Part shown: positions 37,551 through 46,124 of the stretch, in pieces
Layout: the number at the start of each line of letters is the position of its first letter
Numbering within the stretch: the first letter of the stretch is position 1
NCBI RefSeq assembly: GCF_019145435.1
Contig: NZ_JAHSTS010000003.1
Span: 372,001-436,000, forward strand
Source of the DNA: Pseudomonas ekonensis
GTDB lineage: Bacteria > Pseudomonadota > Gammaproteobacteria > Pseudomonadales > Pseudomonadaceae
Length of the DNA stretch: 64,000 nucleotides
Direction: 5' to 3'
The notes under the pieces: generated by a model
Database searches by the model: none
The model's input: the letters and a program-made list of their open reading frames with translations, nothing else
What the model was told of the DNA's origin: nothing
Made by a program: the position numbers and the translations under genes

Positions 37551-38888
37551 ATGAACAAGTCCACCTTGGCCCTGGCTGTGGCCGTAGGGGTTTTGGCGCA
37601 GCAGGCAAGCGCCGCCGGTTTCATCGAAGACAGCAAGGCCACCTTGGGGCTGCGTAACTTCTACATCAATACCGACAACCGTGATGGCGCCGGCCCGAAC
37701 AAGAACGAAGAGTGGGGCCAAGGCTTCGATCTGCGTTTCACTTCCGGCTACACCCAGGGCACCGTCGGCTTCGGTATCGACGCCATCGGTCTGTTGGGCG
37801 TGCGTCTGGATTCGGGCGGCGGCACCAACGGCGCCACTGCTCCGTCCGGCTCTAACCCAGGTTCCTACGGTGGCACTGTGTTCCCAAGCGAACACAATGG
37901 CGAAGCCGTTGATAACTTCTCCAGCCTGGGCCTGACCGCCAAAGCCAAGATTTCTCAGACTGAACTGAAATTGGGCACCCTGCAGCCAAAGCTGCCGGTC
38001 ATTGTGACCAACGACGGTCGTCTGTTGCCGCAAACCTGGCAAGGTGGCCAGATCACCTCCAACGACATCAAAGACCTGACCCTGATCGGTGGTCAGATCG
38101 AGTCCGCCAAAGGTCGTAACTCGAGCAACAACGAACAGCTGTCGATTTCCGGCGCCAACGGTCGCACCTCGACTGGCCGCGACAGCAACAAGTTCATCTA
38201 CGCCGGCGGTGACTACAAAATCACCAAAGACCTGACTGCCCAGTACTACTACGGCAACCTGGAAGACTTCTACAAGCAGCACTTCCTGGGTCTGGTTCAC
38301 AACTGGGCAATCGGTCCGGGCGTGTTGAAGTCGGACTTCCGCTACTTCAACAGCCGTGACGATGGCGCTAACGGCCATGATAAGAACTACTTCACCACCG
38401 GTTACTACGGCGGTAGCGTCACCAAAGGCAAAGTCGACAACAACCTGTACAGCGGTCTGTTCCTGTACACCGTTGCTGGCCACACTTTCGGCGGCGGCTA
38501 CCAGGTGAGCAACGGCGACAGCGACTTCCCTTGGCTGAACCAGGGTGACGGCTCGTCCAACTACACCATCACCGACATGCAGATCCAGAAGTTCGGCCGT
38601 GCCGGCGAACGCACCTGGCAAGGTCGCTACTCGTATGACTTCGCCAAGGTCGGCGTACCTGGCCTGACCGCCGGTGTCGTTTACCTGCGTGGCGACAACA
38701 TCGACACCCCAAGCGGTGACCACACTGAGTGGGAACGTGACCTGACCATCGGTTACGTGGTTCCGGAAGGTCCGCTGAAGAACGTCGGTTTCATGTGGAA
38801 GAACGCCACCTGGCGCACCGACCTGCCGAACACCCGTTCGCAGGACGAAAACCGCCTGATCCTCAGCTACTCGATCCCGCTGCTGTAA
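37551..38888 (+). CDS. OprD-family outer membrane porin
   Basis: 445 residues. Signal peptide MNKSTLALAVAVGVLAQQASA, then AGFIEDSKATLGLRNFYINT, the conserved start of OprD porins. The C-terminus (ENRLILSYSIPLL) is a typical beta-barrel closing strand. It is an 18-stranded substrate-specific channel; OprE/OprQ-like by feel, substrate not assignable. Third codon positions hold more T and A than neighbours, which suggests high expression. It is divergent from tauA and just upstream of the sulfur cluster, so sulfonate or amino-acid uptake is plausible. Confidence 0.9.
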   Translation: MNKSTLALAVAVGVLAQQASAAGFIEDSKATLGLRNFYINTDNRDGAGPNKNEEWGQGFDLRFTSGYTQGTVGFGIDAIGLLGVRLDSGGGTNGATAPSGSNPGSYGGTVFPSEHNGEAVDNFSSLGLTAKAKISQTELKLGTLQPKLPVIVTNDGRLLPQTWQGGQITSNDIKDLTLIGGQIESAKGRNSSNNEQLSISGANGRTSTGRDSNKFIYAGGDYKITKDLTAQYYYGNLEDFYKQHFLGLVHNWAIGPGVLKSDFRYFNSRDDGANGHDKNYFTTGYYGGSVTKGKVDNNLYSGLFLYTVAGHTFGGGYQVSNGDSDFPWLNQGDGSSNYTITDMQIQKFGRAGERTWQGRYSYDFAKVGVPGLTAGVVYLRGDNIDTPSGDHTEWERDLTIGYVVPEGPLKNVGFMWKNATWRTDLPNTRSQDENRLILSYSIPLL

Positions 38889-38913
38889 CAGCGCGCCCGA
38901 GTCGCCGATGAAA

Positions 38914-38954
38914 AAAAGCCCCGTCCGGCATTGCGCCGGACGGGGCTTTTGCGT
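38914..38954 (+). terminator. Intrinsic terminator after the porin gene
   Basis: A 15-base perfect stem (38914-38928 with 38936-38950) with a 7-base loop; four A before and four T after make it the strongest hairpin in the window. Confidence 0.93.
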
Positions 38955-39098
38955 TTCGGGTCGGGCCCACCCCCGTAGACCCTTCCCGAGGTTTCCCTCT
39001 TTACTGCAACTCAAGGCCTTCTCGAACCTTGGGGCCGATGGTGGTCGCGATGCCCGGAGGCGTCCAGTGAACAGATGTTTAATATTTCTGTTTGGTCT

Positions 39099-39114
39099 AA
39101 ATATCTAGATATTT
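39099..39114. promoter_or_regulatory. 16-bp palindrome upstream of lsfA
   Basis: AAATATCTAGATATTT is a perfect palindrome 69 bases before lsfA, within an AT-rich stretch 39070-39130. It could bind a regulator (CysB/Cbl-type sites are AT-rich but less symmetric). Function inferred only. Confidence 0.4.
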
Positions 39115-39182
39115 ATTCTTTTTCAGAAGATCAAAAGCCGAGCTACAGTTGTCTTCTCCACCCACTCATCAGGAGCAGCACC

Positions 39183-39821
39183 ATGAGCCTCAGACTCGGC
39201 GACATCGCCCCCGATTTCGAACAAGACTCCAGCGCCGGCAAGATCCGTTTCCACGAATGGCTGGGCGACAGCTGGGGCGTGCTGTTTTCCCACCCGGCGG
39301 ACTTCACCCCGGTGTGCACCACCGAACTGGGCTTCACCGCCAAGCTCAAGGAGCAGTTCGCCCAGCGCGGCGTGAAGGCCATCGCACTGTCGGTGGATCC
39401 GGTGGACTCGCACCACAAGTGGATCGAAGACATCAACGAAACCCAGAACACCCTCGTCAACTTCCCGATCCTGGCCGACGCCGACCGCAAGGTGTCCGAC
39501 CTCTACGACCTGATCCACCCCAACGCCAGCGACACCCTCACCGTGCGCTCTCTGTTCGTGATCGACCCGAACAAGAAGATCCGCCTGACCATCACCTACC
39601 CGGCGAGCACCGGACGCAACTTCCACGAGATCCTGCGGGTGATCGACTCGCTGCAGCTCACCGACAACTACAAGGTGGCCACCCCGGCCAACTGGCAGGA
39701 CGGCGAAGAGGTGGTGATCGTGCCGTCGCTCCAGGATCCGGAAGAAATCAAACGACGCTTTCCGAAGGGCTACCGGGCGATCAAGCCGTACCTGCGCCTG
39801 ACGCCGCAGCCGAACAAGTGA
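39183..39821 (+). CDS. lsfA: 1-Cys peroxiredoxin LsfA
   Basis: 212 residues. The peroxidatic Cys45 sits in HPADFTPVCTTELGF; a long C-terminal domain and no resolving cysteine place it in the Prx6 1-Cys group. LsfA reduces hydroperoxides and is induced by sulfate starvation in P. putida, where it lies beside ssu genes, as here. The ATG at 39183 follows an AGGAGCA site. A REPIN and a UUCG terminator separate it from ssuE. Confidence 0.93.
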   Translation: MSLRLGDIAPDFEQDSSAGKIRFHEWLGDSWGVLFSHPADFTPVCTTELGFTAKLKEQFAQRGVKAIALSVDPVDSHHKWIEDINETQNTLVNFPILADADRKVSDLYDLIHPNASDTLTVRSLFVIDPNKKIRLTITYPASTGRNFHEILRVIDSLQLTDNYKVATPANWQDGEEVVIVPSLQDPEEIKRRFPKGYRAIKPYLRLTPQPNK

Positions 39822-39850
39822 TCCCCGGGGCATTCGGCGCGGCCGAAGCC

Positions 39851-39919
39851 GCCATCGCCAGCAGGCTGGCTCCCGCAGTTGAATGCATTCCCCTGTGGGA
39901 GCGGGCCTGCCCGCGATGA
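39851..39919. repeat. REPIN after lsfA
   Basis: GCCATCGCCAGCAGGCTGGCTCCC (from 39851) faces TGTGGGAGCGGGCCTGCCCGCGATG (to 39919). The two arms are of different REP subtypes. Confidence 0.8.
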
Positions 39920-39971
39920 GTCAGGCCCGTTCAGCAACGACTTCAAGTGCAGTACCCGCAAAGCAGGGTTT

Positions 39972-39998
39972 CAGGCCGTTTCGACGGCCTGTTTTTTT
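39972..39998 (+). terminator. Intrinsic terminator with UUCG loop
   Basis: Stem CAGGCCGT/ACGGCCTG closed by TTCG and followed by seven T, about 150 bases after lsfA. It ends lsfA transcription before ssuE. Confidence 0.93.
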
Positions 39999-40147
39999 GC
40001 CTGGAGGAAATGACGACGCATATCTCTACAGGGAATAACCAAATGAATAAATATGATTTATGGATATATAAATGAGCTGGTAAGGTCACTCCAACACAGC
40101 GAGACCGCACCCCGCGAATCGCCCGCAATGCGCAAGGAATCTTCTGA

Positions 40148-40741
40148 ATGCTGGTGGTATCGCTCGGTGGCAGTCCCAGTCAACGCTCCCGTTCCGGAGT
40201 GCTGCTGGAACGCTCGCAACGCTGGTTGCAGCGCCAAGGCGTGGAGGTGGTGAGTTACCAGGTGCGGGACTTTCCCGCCGAAGACCTGCTCCACGCCCGC
40301 TTCGACAGCCCGAAAGTGCTCGACCTGCTGCGCCGGATCGAAAACGCCGACGGCCTGCTGATCGCAACGCCGGTGTACAAGGCCTCGTTTTCCGGTGCCC
40401 TGAAAGCCGTGCTCGATCTGCTGCCCGAACGCGCCCTGAGCCACAAGATCGTATTGCCGATGGCCACCGGCGGCAGCATCGCCCACATGCTGGTGGTCGA
40501 TTACGCCCTCAAGCCGGTGCTGTCGGCCTTGAAGGCCCAGGAAATGCTGCAGGGGATCTTCGCGGAGGACAGCCAGATCGCCTACGGCGAAGGCAGTGCC
40601 CAGCCGCAGCTCGCGCCGGCGCTGGAGCAGCGTCTGCACGAAGCCCTGGAGCTGTTTGTCGGGGCCATGGCCCGCCGGCCCAAGCCGCTGGCGCCGGGTG
40701 TGTTGAACGAACGTCTGTTGAGTGCCCGCTGGAGCATTTGA
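40148..40741 (+). CDS. ssuE: NADPH-dependent FMN reductase SsuE
   Basis: 197 residues. [20 protein letters not shown] is the flavodoxin-like phosphate-binding start of Ssu[19 protein letters not shown] binds the flavin. It supplies FMNH2 to SsuD. First gene of ssuEADCBF; the leader 40020-40080 is AT-rich. ssuA follows after 89 bases. Confidence 0.95.
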   Translation: MLVVSLGGSPSQRSRSGVLLERSQRWLQRQGVEVVSYQVRDFPAEDLLHARFDSPKVLDLLRRIENADGLLIATPVYKASFSGALKAVLDLLPERALSHKIVLPMATGGSIAHMLVVDYALKPVLSALKAQEMLQGIFAEDSQIAYGEGSAQPQLAPALEQRLHEALELFVGAMARRPKPLAPGVLNERLLSARWSI

Positions 40742-40830
40742 GCTTTACCCGAATCTGACATCACTGGCCTTACTCGCCCGCCAACGGGCAAGCAGGTGCA
40801 GCCAAAACCAACTGCAAAAAGGAGAGCGCT

Positions 40831-41796
40831 ATGCGCACTGTATTTTTGCGTCGTGGTCTGGTCGCTCTGTTTGCTGCGGCTGTGTCCTTCGGCGCCATCA
40901 CCCAGGCCCAGGCCGAGACGTTGCGGATCGGCTATCAGAAGTACGGCACCCTGGTGCTGCTCAAGGCCAAGGGCACCCTGGAAAAGCGTCTGGCCGCCCA
41001 AGGCGTGGACGTGCAGTGGACCGAGTTCCCCGGCGGCCCGCAACTGCTGGAAGGCCTGAACGTCGGTTCGATCGACTTCGGCGTCACCGGCGAAACCCCG
41101 CCGGTCTTCGCCCAGGCCGCCGGTGCCGATCTGCTCTACGTGGCCTATGAGCCGCCGGCGCCGGACAGCGAGTCGATCCTGGTGCAGAAGGACTCGCCGA
41201 TCAAATCCGTCGCGGACCTGAAGGGCAAGAAGGTCGCGTTCAACAAGGGCTCCAACGTCCATTACCTGCTGGTGCGCGCCCTTGAAGACGCCGGCCTCAA
41301 GTACAGCGACATCCAGGCCGTTTACCTGCCGCCGGCCGATGCCCGCGCGGCGTTCGAGCGCAACAGCGTCGACGCCTGGGTGATCTGGGATCCGTACCAG
41401 GCCGCCGCCGAACGGCAATTGCAGGCACGCACCCTGCGCGACGGCAAAGGCCTCGTCGACAACCACCAGTTCTACCTGGCGACCCAATCCTACGCCCGGC
41501 AGCATCCCGAGGTGATCACCACCCTCGTCGAGGAAGTGCGCGCGGTCGGCGAATGGTCCAAGGCCAACCCCGAAGACGTCACCCGGCAGGTTTCGCCGCT
41601 GCTCGGCCTGCCGGCGGACATCACCCTGACCTCGGTGAAGCGCCAGGGTTACGGCGCGCTGTTCCTGACCCCGGACGTGGTCGCCGCGCAACAGAAAATC
41701 GCCGACACCTTCTTCCAGCTCAAGCTGATCCCCAAGCCGCTGAGCATCAAGGATGTGATCTGGACCCCGCCGGCCGCCGTGGCCAAGGCACCTTAA
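40831..41796 (+). CDS. ssuA: Aliphatic sulfonate binding protein SsuA
   Basis: 321 residues. A signal peptide ([18 protein letters not shown]) precedes [20 protein letters not shown], then [20 protein letters not shown], all typical of SsuA. It captures alkanesulfonates in the periplasm for SsuCB. GGAG precedes the ATG. Paralogous to the TauA-like protein at 36196. Confidence 0.93.
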   Translation: MRTVFLRRGLVALFAAAVSFGAITQAQAETLRIGYQKYGTLVLLKAKGTLEKRLAAQGVDVQWTEFPGGPQLLEGLNVGSIDFGVTGETPPVFAQAAGADLLYVAYEPPAPDSESILVQKDSPIKSVADLKGKKVAFNKGSNVHYLLVRALEDAGLKYSDIQAVYLPPADARAAFERNSVDAWVIWDPYQAAAERQLQARTLRDGKGLVDNHQFYLATQSYARQHPEVITTLVEEVRAVGEWSKANPEDVTRQVSPLLGLPADITLTSVKRQGYGALFLTPDVVAAQQKIADTFFQLKLIPKPLSIKDVIWTPPAAVAKAP

Positions 41797-41821
41797 TTCG
41801 AATAACCAAGGAGACCACTCC

Positions 41822-42970
41822 ATGAGCCTCAATATTTTCTGGTTCCTGCCTACCCACGGCGATGGCCATTACCTTGGCACCGCCGAAGGCGCCCGCGCCG
41901 TCGACCACGGCTACCTGCAGCAGGTCGCGCAAGCGGCGGACCGCCTGGGCTTCGGCGGCGTGCTGATCCCCACCGGCCGCTCCTGCGAGGACTCGTGGCT
42001 GGTGGCGGCGTCGCTGATTCCGGTGACCCAGCGCCTGAAGTTCCTGGTGGCCCTGCGCCCCGGGATCATTTCCCCGACGGTGGCGGCGCGTCAGGCGGCG
42101 ACGCTGGACCGGCTGTCGGGCGGCCGCGCGCTGTTCAACCTGGTGACCGGCGGCGACCCGGAAGAACTGGCCGGCGACGGCCTGTTCCTCGATCACGAAG
42201 CGCGCTACCAGGCTTCGGTGGAATTCACCCGGATCTGGCGCCGGGTGCTGGAAGGCGAGACTGTGGATTACGACGGCGAGCACATCAGCGTGAAGGGCGC
42301 CAAGTTGCTCTATCCGCCGATCCAGCAGCCGCGTCCGCCGCTGTACTTCGGCGGCTCGTCGGAAGCGGCCCAGGACCTGGCCGCCGAGCAAGTGGAAATG
42401 GTGCTGACCTGGGGCGAGCCGCCGGCGGCGGTGGCGGAGAAGATCGAGCAGGTTCGCGCCAAGGCCGCCAAACTCGGGCGCACCGTGCGCTTCGGCATCC
42501 GCCTGCATGTGATCGTGCGCGAAACCAACGCCGAAGCCTGGCAGGCGGCGGACCGGCTGATCTCGCACCTGGACGACGACACCATCAAACGGGCCCAGGC
42601 ATCGCTGGCGCGGTTCGACTCGGTGGGCCAGCAGCGCATGGCCGCGCTGCACGGCGGCAGCCGCGACAACCTGGAAGTCAGCCCGAACCTGTGGGCCGGC
42701 GTCGGCCTGGTGCGCGGCGGGGCCGGTACGGCGCTGGTCGGCGACGGCCCGACCGTGGCGGCCCGGGTGAAGGAATACGCGGACCTGGGCATCGACACCT
42801 TCATCTTCTCCGGTTATCCGCACCTCGAAGAGTCGTACCGGGTGGCCGAGCTGTTGTTCCCGCACCTGGACATCGAACGGCCGGAGGCGCCGAAAAGCGC
42901 CGGCTACGTCAGCCCGTTCGGCGAGATGGTGGCCAACGACATCCTTCCCAAAGCCGCGTCCCAGAGCTGA
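41822..42970 (+). CDS. ssuD: FMNH2-dependent alkanesulfonate monooxygenase SsuD
   Basis: 382 residues, matching SsuD of E. coli (381). A luciferase-like TIM barrel starting [19 protein letters not shown], with [20 protein letters not shown] and [16 protein letters not shown]. It cleaves the C-S bond of alkanesulfonates using FMNH2 from SsuE and O2, releasing sulfite and an aldehyde. It is 25 bases after ssuA and 9 before ssuC. Confidence 0.97.
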   Translation: MSLNIFWFLPTHGDGHYLGTAEGARAVDHGYLQQVAQAADRLGFGGVLIPTGRSCEDSWLVAASLIPVTQRLKFLVALRPGIISPTVAARQAATLDRLSGGRALFNLVTGGDPEELAGDGLFLDHEARYQASVEFTRIWRRVLEGETVDYDGEHISVKGAKLLYPPIQQPRPPLYFGGSSEAAQDLAAEQVEMVLTWGEPPAAVAEKIEQVRAKAAKLGRTVRFGIRLHVIVRETNAEAWQAADRLISHLDDDTIKRAQASLARFDSVGQQRMAALHGGSRDNLEVSPNLWAGVGLVRGGAGTALVGDGPTVAARVKEYADLGIDTFIFSGYPHLEESYRVAELLFPHLDIERPEAPKSAGYVSPFGEMVANDILPKAASQS

Positions 42971-42979
42971 GGCGTCGCC

Positions 42980-43762
42980 ATGAAGAAGCTTATCCACAGC
43001 CTTGCGCCCTGGGCGTTGCCGGTGCTGTTGCTGGCGGTGTGGCAGTTGTCGGTGTCGGCGGGTTGGCTGTCGACGCGGATCCTGCCGGCGCCGGTGGCGG
43101 TGGTCGAGGCCGGCGTCAACCTGGTGCGCAGCGGCGAGATCTGGACGCACCTGGCGATCAGCGGCTGGCGCGCCGCGCTGGGCTTCACCATCGGCGGCGG
43201 CATCGGCCTGGCGCTGGGCTTCATCACCGGCCTGTCGAAGTGGGGCGAGCGCCTGCTCGATAGCTCGGTGCAGATGATCCGCAACGTGCCGCACCTGGCG
43301 CTGATCCCGCTGGTGATCCTGTGGTTCGGGATCGACGAGTCGGCGAAGATTTTCCTGGTGGCGCTGGGCACGCTGTTCCCGATCTACCTCAACACCTATC
43401 ACGGCATCCGCAACGTCGATCCGGCGCTGGTGGAGATGGCCCGCAGTTACGGCCTGTCCGGGTTCGGCCTGTTCTGGCAGGTGATCCTGCCGGGGGCGTT
43501 GCCGTCGATCCTGGTGGGAGTGCGTTTCGCGCTGGGCTTCATGTGGCTTACGCTGATCGTGGCCGAAACCATCTCCGCCAGCTCCGGCATCGGCTACCTG
43601 GCGATGAACGCCCGGGAGTTCCTGCAGACCGACGTGGTGGTGCTGGCGATCCTGATGTACGCGGTGCTCGGCAAACTGGCCGACCTCGCGGCCCGTGGCC
43701 TCGAGCGTGTGTGGCTGCGCTGGCATCCGGCCTATCAGGCGGCCAAAGGAGGTGCGGCATGA
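42980..43762 (+). CDS. ssuC: Sulfonate ABC permease SsuC
   Basis: 260 residues with about six hydrophobic spans. The EAA loop is [38 protein letters not shown] is a hallmark of SsuC/TauC permeases. Overlaps ssuB by 4 bases (ATGA). Confidence 0.94.
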   Translation: MKKLIHSLAPWALPVLLLAVWQLSVSAGWLSTRILPAPVAVVEAGVNLVRSGEIWTHLAISGWRAALGFTIGGGIGLALGFITGLSKWGERLLDSSVQMIRNVPHLALIPLVILWFGIDESAKIFLVALGTLFPIYLNTYHGIRNVDPALVEMARSYGLSGFGLFWQVILPGALPSILVGVRFALGFMWLTLIVAETISASSGIGYLAMNAREFLQTDVVVLAILMYAVLGKLADLAARGLERVWLRWHPAYQAAKGGAA

Positions 43763-44565
43763 CCGCTCAACAGCCTCCGCGCCTGCTGCGCGGGATCCCG
43801 CTGGCGCTGCGCAACCTGCAAAAGACCTTCGGTGCGCGGCAGGTGTTGCGCGACATCGACCTGCACATCCCGGCGGGGCAGTTCGTCGCGGTGGTCGGGC
43901 GCAGCGGTTGCGGCAAAAGCACCTTGCTGCGCCTGCTCGCCGGCCTCGACCGGCCCACCGGCGGCGACCTGCTGGCCGGCGCGGCGCCGCTGAGCGAGGC
44001 GCGGGAAGACACCCGCCTGATGTTCCAGGAAGCGCGGCTGCTGCCGTGGAAACGCATCATCGACAACGTCGGTCTGGGCCTCAAGGGCGACTGGCGGGCC
44101 CAGGCGCTGCAAGCGCTGGACGCGGTGGGCCTGGCGGACCGGGCCGACGAGTGGCCGGCGGCGCTGTCCGGCGGGCAGAAGCAGCGCGTGGCGTTGGCCC
44201 GGGCGCTGATCCACCAGCCGCGCCTGCTGCTGCTCGACGAACCGCTGGGCGCGTTGGATGCGCTGACCCGGATCGAGATGCAGCAACTGATCGAACGCCT
44301 CTGGCAACAGCACGGCTTCACCGTCTTGCTGGTGACGCACGACGTCAGCGAGGCGGTGGCGGTGGCCGACCGGGTGATCCTGATCGAGGACGGCGAAGTC
44401 GGCCTCGACCTGGCCGTGGAACTGCCGCGCCCGCGGGTGCGCGGCTCGCACCGGCTGGCGGCGCTGGAAACCGAAGTGCTCAACCGTGTGCTGTCCCTGC
44501 CCGGCGAACCGCCGGCGCCGGAACCTGTTTCACCCTTGCCCACGCAACTGCGCTGGGCGCAATGA
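43759..44565 (+). CDS. ssuB: Sulfonate ABC transporter ATPase SsuB
   Basis: 268 residues. Walker [10 protein letters not shown], signature [13 protein letters not shown], Walker [13 protein letters not shown] and the switch His in [11 protein letters not shown] are all intact. It energises SsuC. GGAGG precedes the ATG at 43759, inside the end of ssuC. The C-terminal tail is proline-rich. Confidence 0.95.
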   Translation: MTAQQPPRLLRGIPLALRNLQKTFGARQVLRDIDLHIPAGQFVAVVGRSGCGKSTLLRLLAGLDRPTGGDLLAGAAPLSEAREDTRLMFQEARLLPWKRIIDNVGLGLKGDWRAQALQALDAVGLADRADEWPAALSGGQKQRVALARALIHQPRLLLLDEPLGALDALTRIEMQQLIERLWQQHGFTVLLVTHDVSEAVAVADRVILIEDGEVGLDLAVELPRPRVRGSHRLAALETEVLNRVLSLPGEPPAPEPVSPLPTQLRWAQ

Positions 44566-44674
44566 AGAAGCGGCTGCGAGCTTCAGGCTTCGAGCTGCAA
44601 GAGGAAGCGGATCGCTTTTGCTTGCAGCGGGTGGCCTGCCGCTTGCCGCTCATTTCGACTCCAGGAGAAATACC

Positions 44675-44890
44675 ATGACCATCAAAGCCATCAACGTACG
44701 CAACCAGTTCAAAGGCACCATCAAGGAAATCGTCCTGGGCGACGTGCTGTCGGAAATCGACGTGCAGACCGCCTCCGGCATCGTCACCTCAGTGATCACC
44801 ACCCGCTCGGTCAAGGAGCTGGAACTGGACGTGGGCAGCGAAGTGATCGCCTTCGTGAAGTCCACCGAGGTGTCCATCGCCAAGTTGTGA
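44675..44890 (+). CDS. ssuF: TOBE-domain molybdopterin-binding protein SsuF
   Basis: 71 residues, one mono-TOBE domain (INVRNQFKGTIKEIVLGDVL, SVITTRSVKELELDVGSEV), like ModE C-terminal halves and Mop proteins that bind molybdate. In P. putida SsuF is needed for growth on sulfonates and is the last ssu gene. GGAG precedes the ATG. The 109-base gap after ssuB has no other frame of note. Confidence 0.88.
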   Translation: MTIKAINVRNQFKGTIKEIVLGDVLSEIDVQTASGIVTSVITTRSVKELELDVGSEVIAFVKSTEVSIAKL

Positions 44891-44906
44891 GGCTGTGGAT
44901 GCAGAC

Positions 44907-44940
44907 AACCCCGAAGGGTGCGAACCCTTCGGGGTTTTTT
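44907..44940 (+). terminator. Intrinsic terminator after ssuF
   Basis: A 13-base stem AACCCCGAAGGGT/ACCCTTCGGGGTT with a 4-base loop and six T ends the ssu operon. Confidence 0.94.
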
Positions 44941-44966
44941 GTGCCTGGCTTGAATGGGGCGCTGAG

Positions 44967-45066
44967 GCCATCGCCAGCGGGCTGGCGCCCACAAGAGGCG
45001 TCGGTGAAATCAGGATCTGCGGTCAGTGCATAAACCTGTAGGCGCGAGCCTGCTCGCGATGACGGC
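44967..45066. repeat. Paired REP sequences of two subtypes
   Basis: CCATCGCCAGCGGGCTGGCG near 44969 and GGCGCGAGCCTGCTCGCGAT to 45060. Part of the 340-base gap between ssuF and the TetR gene. Confidence 0.72.
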
Positions 45067-45109
45067 GGCACATCCGGCTTCAGTGGCCGCGCCCATCGGG
45101 CAGGGCCCT

Positions 45110-45252
45110 AGGCCCTGTGTGAAAAGCCTTGATACTCGGTGATGCTGCGTTGAAAACAGCCTCGGAATGCTCATGTACAACCCGTAGACTCCGCTTCCTC
45201 GGCTGTTTTCGCCTTGCCTGACCTTCGTCTCAAGACTTTTCACACAGACCCT
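45110..45252. mobile_element. MITE-like element with terminal inverted repeats
   Basis: 143 bp bounded by inverted repeats of about 23 bases with a few mismatches, sharing the core CTGTGTGAAAAG/CTTTTCACACAG. A second inner inverted repeat GAAAACAGCC/GGCTGTTTTC means the strand can fold into nested hairpins. No coding capacity. It resembles non-autonomous repeats scattered in P. fluorescens genomes; family name not asserted. Its right end supplies the stop codon of the TetR gene. No clear target duplication found. Confidence 0.65.
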
Positions 45253-45883
45253 GGAGAACCCGTTTGGGCAGGTACGGCGGCAAGTACAGCCCGATGTAGG
45301 CATCGAACACCCGCATTCCTTCCTCGGCCATGCGCGGGGTGATCTGCCCGTGCTGCTGCACCGAGCGGGCGTAGACGCGGTCGCCCAGTTCCATGGCCAG
45401 GGCGAACACGTCCACATCGTCCGGCAGCCTGGGCAGTTCGAAATGGCGGTCGAACAGCTTGTGCATCAGGTCGCCCAGCTCCAGGTCGTGCTGGCGGTCG
45501 GCCTGGGTGACCTCGGTGAGGCCGTGCTGGGCCAGGATCAATTGGCGGGCGGCGGCGTCCTGGTCGTAGATCTCCAGCATGCGCTGCTCGACCAGCCGCG
45601 ACAGGTCGCGCCAGTCGCGCAGGGCGTCGTGGTCGATGGGCAATTGCAGGCAGGCGCGGAACGCGGCATGGACATCCGCGGTAAGCCCTTCCAGCAGCGC
45701 CGGGACGCTGGCGAAGAAGTGGTAGACCGAGGAGGGCGGGATCTGCGCGCGCTCGGCGACGCTGTAGATCGACAGGCTGCCCACGCCCTCGGCGGCCAGC
45801 AGGGTGCGCGCGGCATCGAGTATCGAATCGATCCGCGCCTGGCTGCGGGCACGGGGTTTGCGGACGGGGGCGGGGCGCGTCAT
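45230..45883 (-). CDS. TetR family transcriptional regulator
   Basis: 217 residues from ATG 45883. A basic N-terminus (RPAPVRKPRARSQARID) leads into a TetR helix-turn-helix: ILDAARTLLAAEGVGSLSIY, then VAERAQIPPSSVYHFFASVP. The C-terminal ligand domain is helical and unrecognised. The frame ends ...RVLQGLCEKS, with the last seven or so codons and the stop inside a MITE-like repeat, so the original C-terminus was probably different. It is on the same strand as and downstream of spuI, separated by a terminator; a link to polyamines is unproven. Confidence 0.87.
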   Translation of the reverse strand: MTRPAPVRKPRARSQARIDSILDAARTLLAAEGVGSLSIYSVAERAQIPPSSVYHFFASVPALLEGLTADVHAAFRACLQLPIDHDALRDWRDLSRLVEQRMLEIYDQDAAARQLILAQHGLTEVTQADRQHDLELGDLMHKLFDRHFELPRLPDDVDVFALAMELGDRVYARSVQQHGQITPRMAEEGMRVFDAYIGLYLPPYLPKRVLQGLCEKS

Positions 45884-45966
45884 GAAAGTCTCCTGCGGGG
45901 CAGCGGGCATTGTACGAGCCGGCTTGGGCGTTGTCTGCCCGGACGCCCATCGCTGCGGTGCGGCGA

Positions 45967-46053
45967 CCGATAAGCCCGCTCCCACAGAGGCTCCGTCAAG
46001 CCCCGGTCTTGAGTGCAAGGCAGAACCCTGTGGGAGCTGGCTTGCCAGCGATC
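45967..46053. repeat. REPIN upstream of the TetR gene
   Basis: AAGCCCGCTCCCACAGAGG faces CCTGTGGGAGCTGGCTTGCC AGCGAT, with a 40-base spacer. The left arm is truncated. Confidence 0.75.
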
Positions 46054-46069
46054 CGCCGCAGGCGGCCAT

Positions 46070-46106
46070 AAAAAAACGCCGCCGGCTGACTCAGCCAACG
46101 GCGTTC
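46070..46106 (-). terminator. Intrinsic terminator after spuI
   Basis: On the minus strand AACGCCG...GGCTGA pairs with (T)CAGCC...CGGCGTT, followed by seven T. It lies just past the spuI stop. Confidence 0.88.
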
Positions 46107-46124
46107 TCAATCACCGCAATCCGC

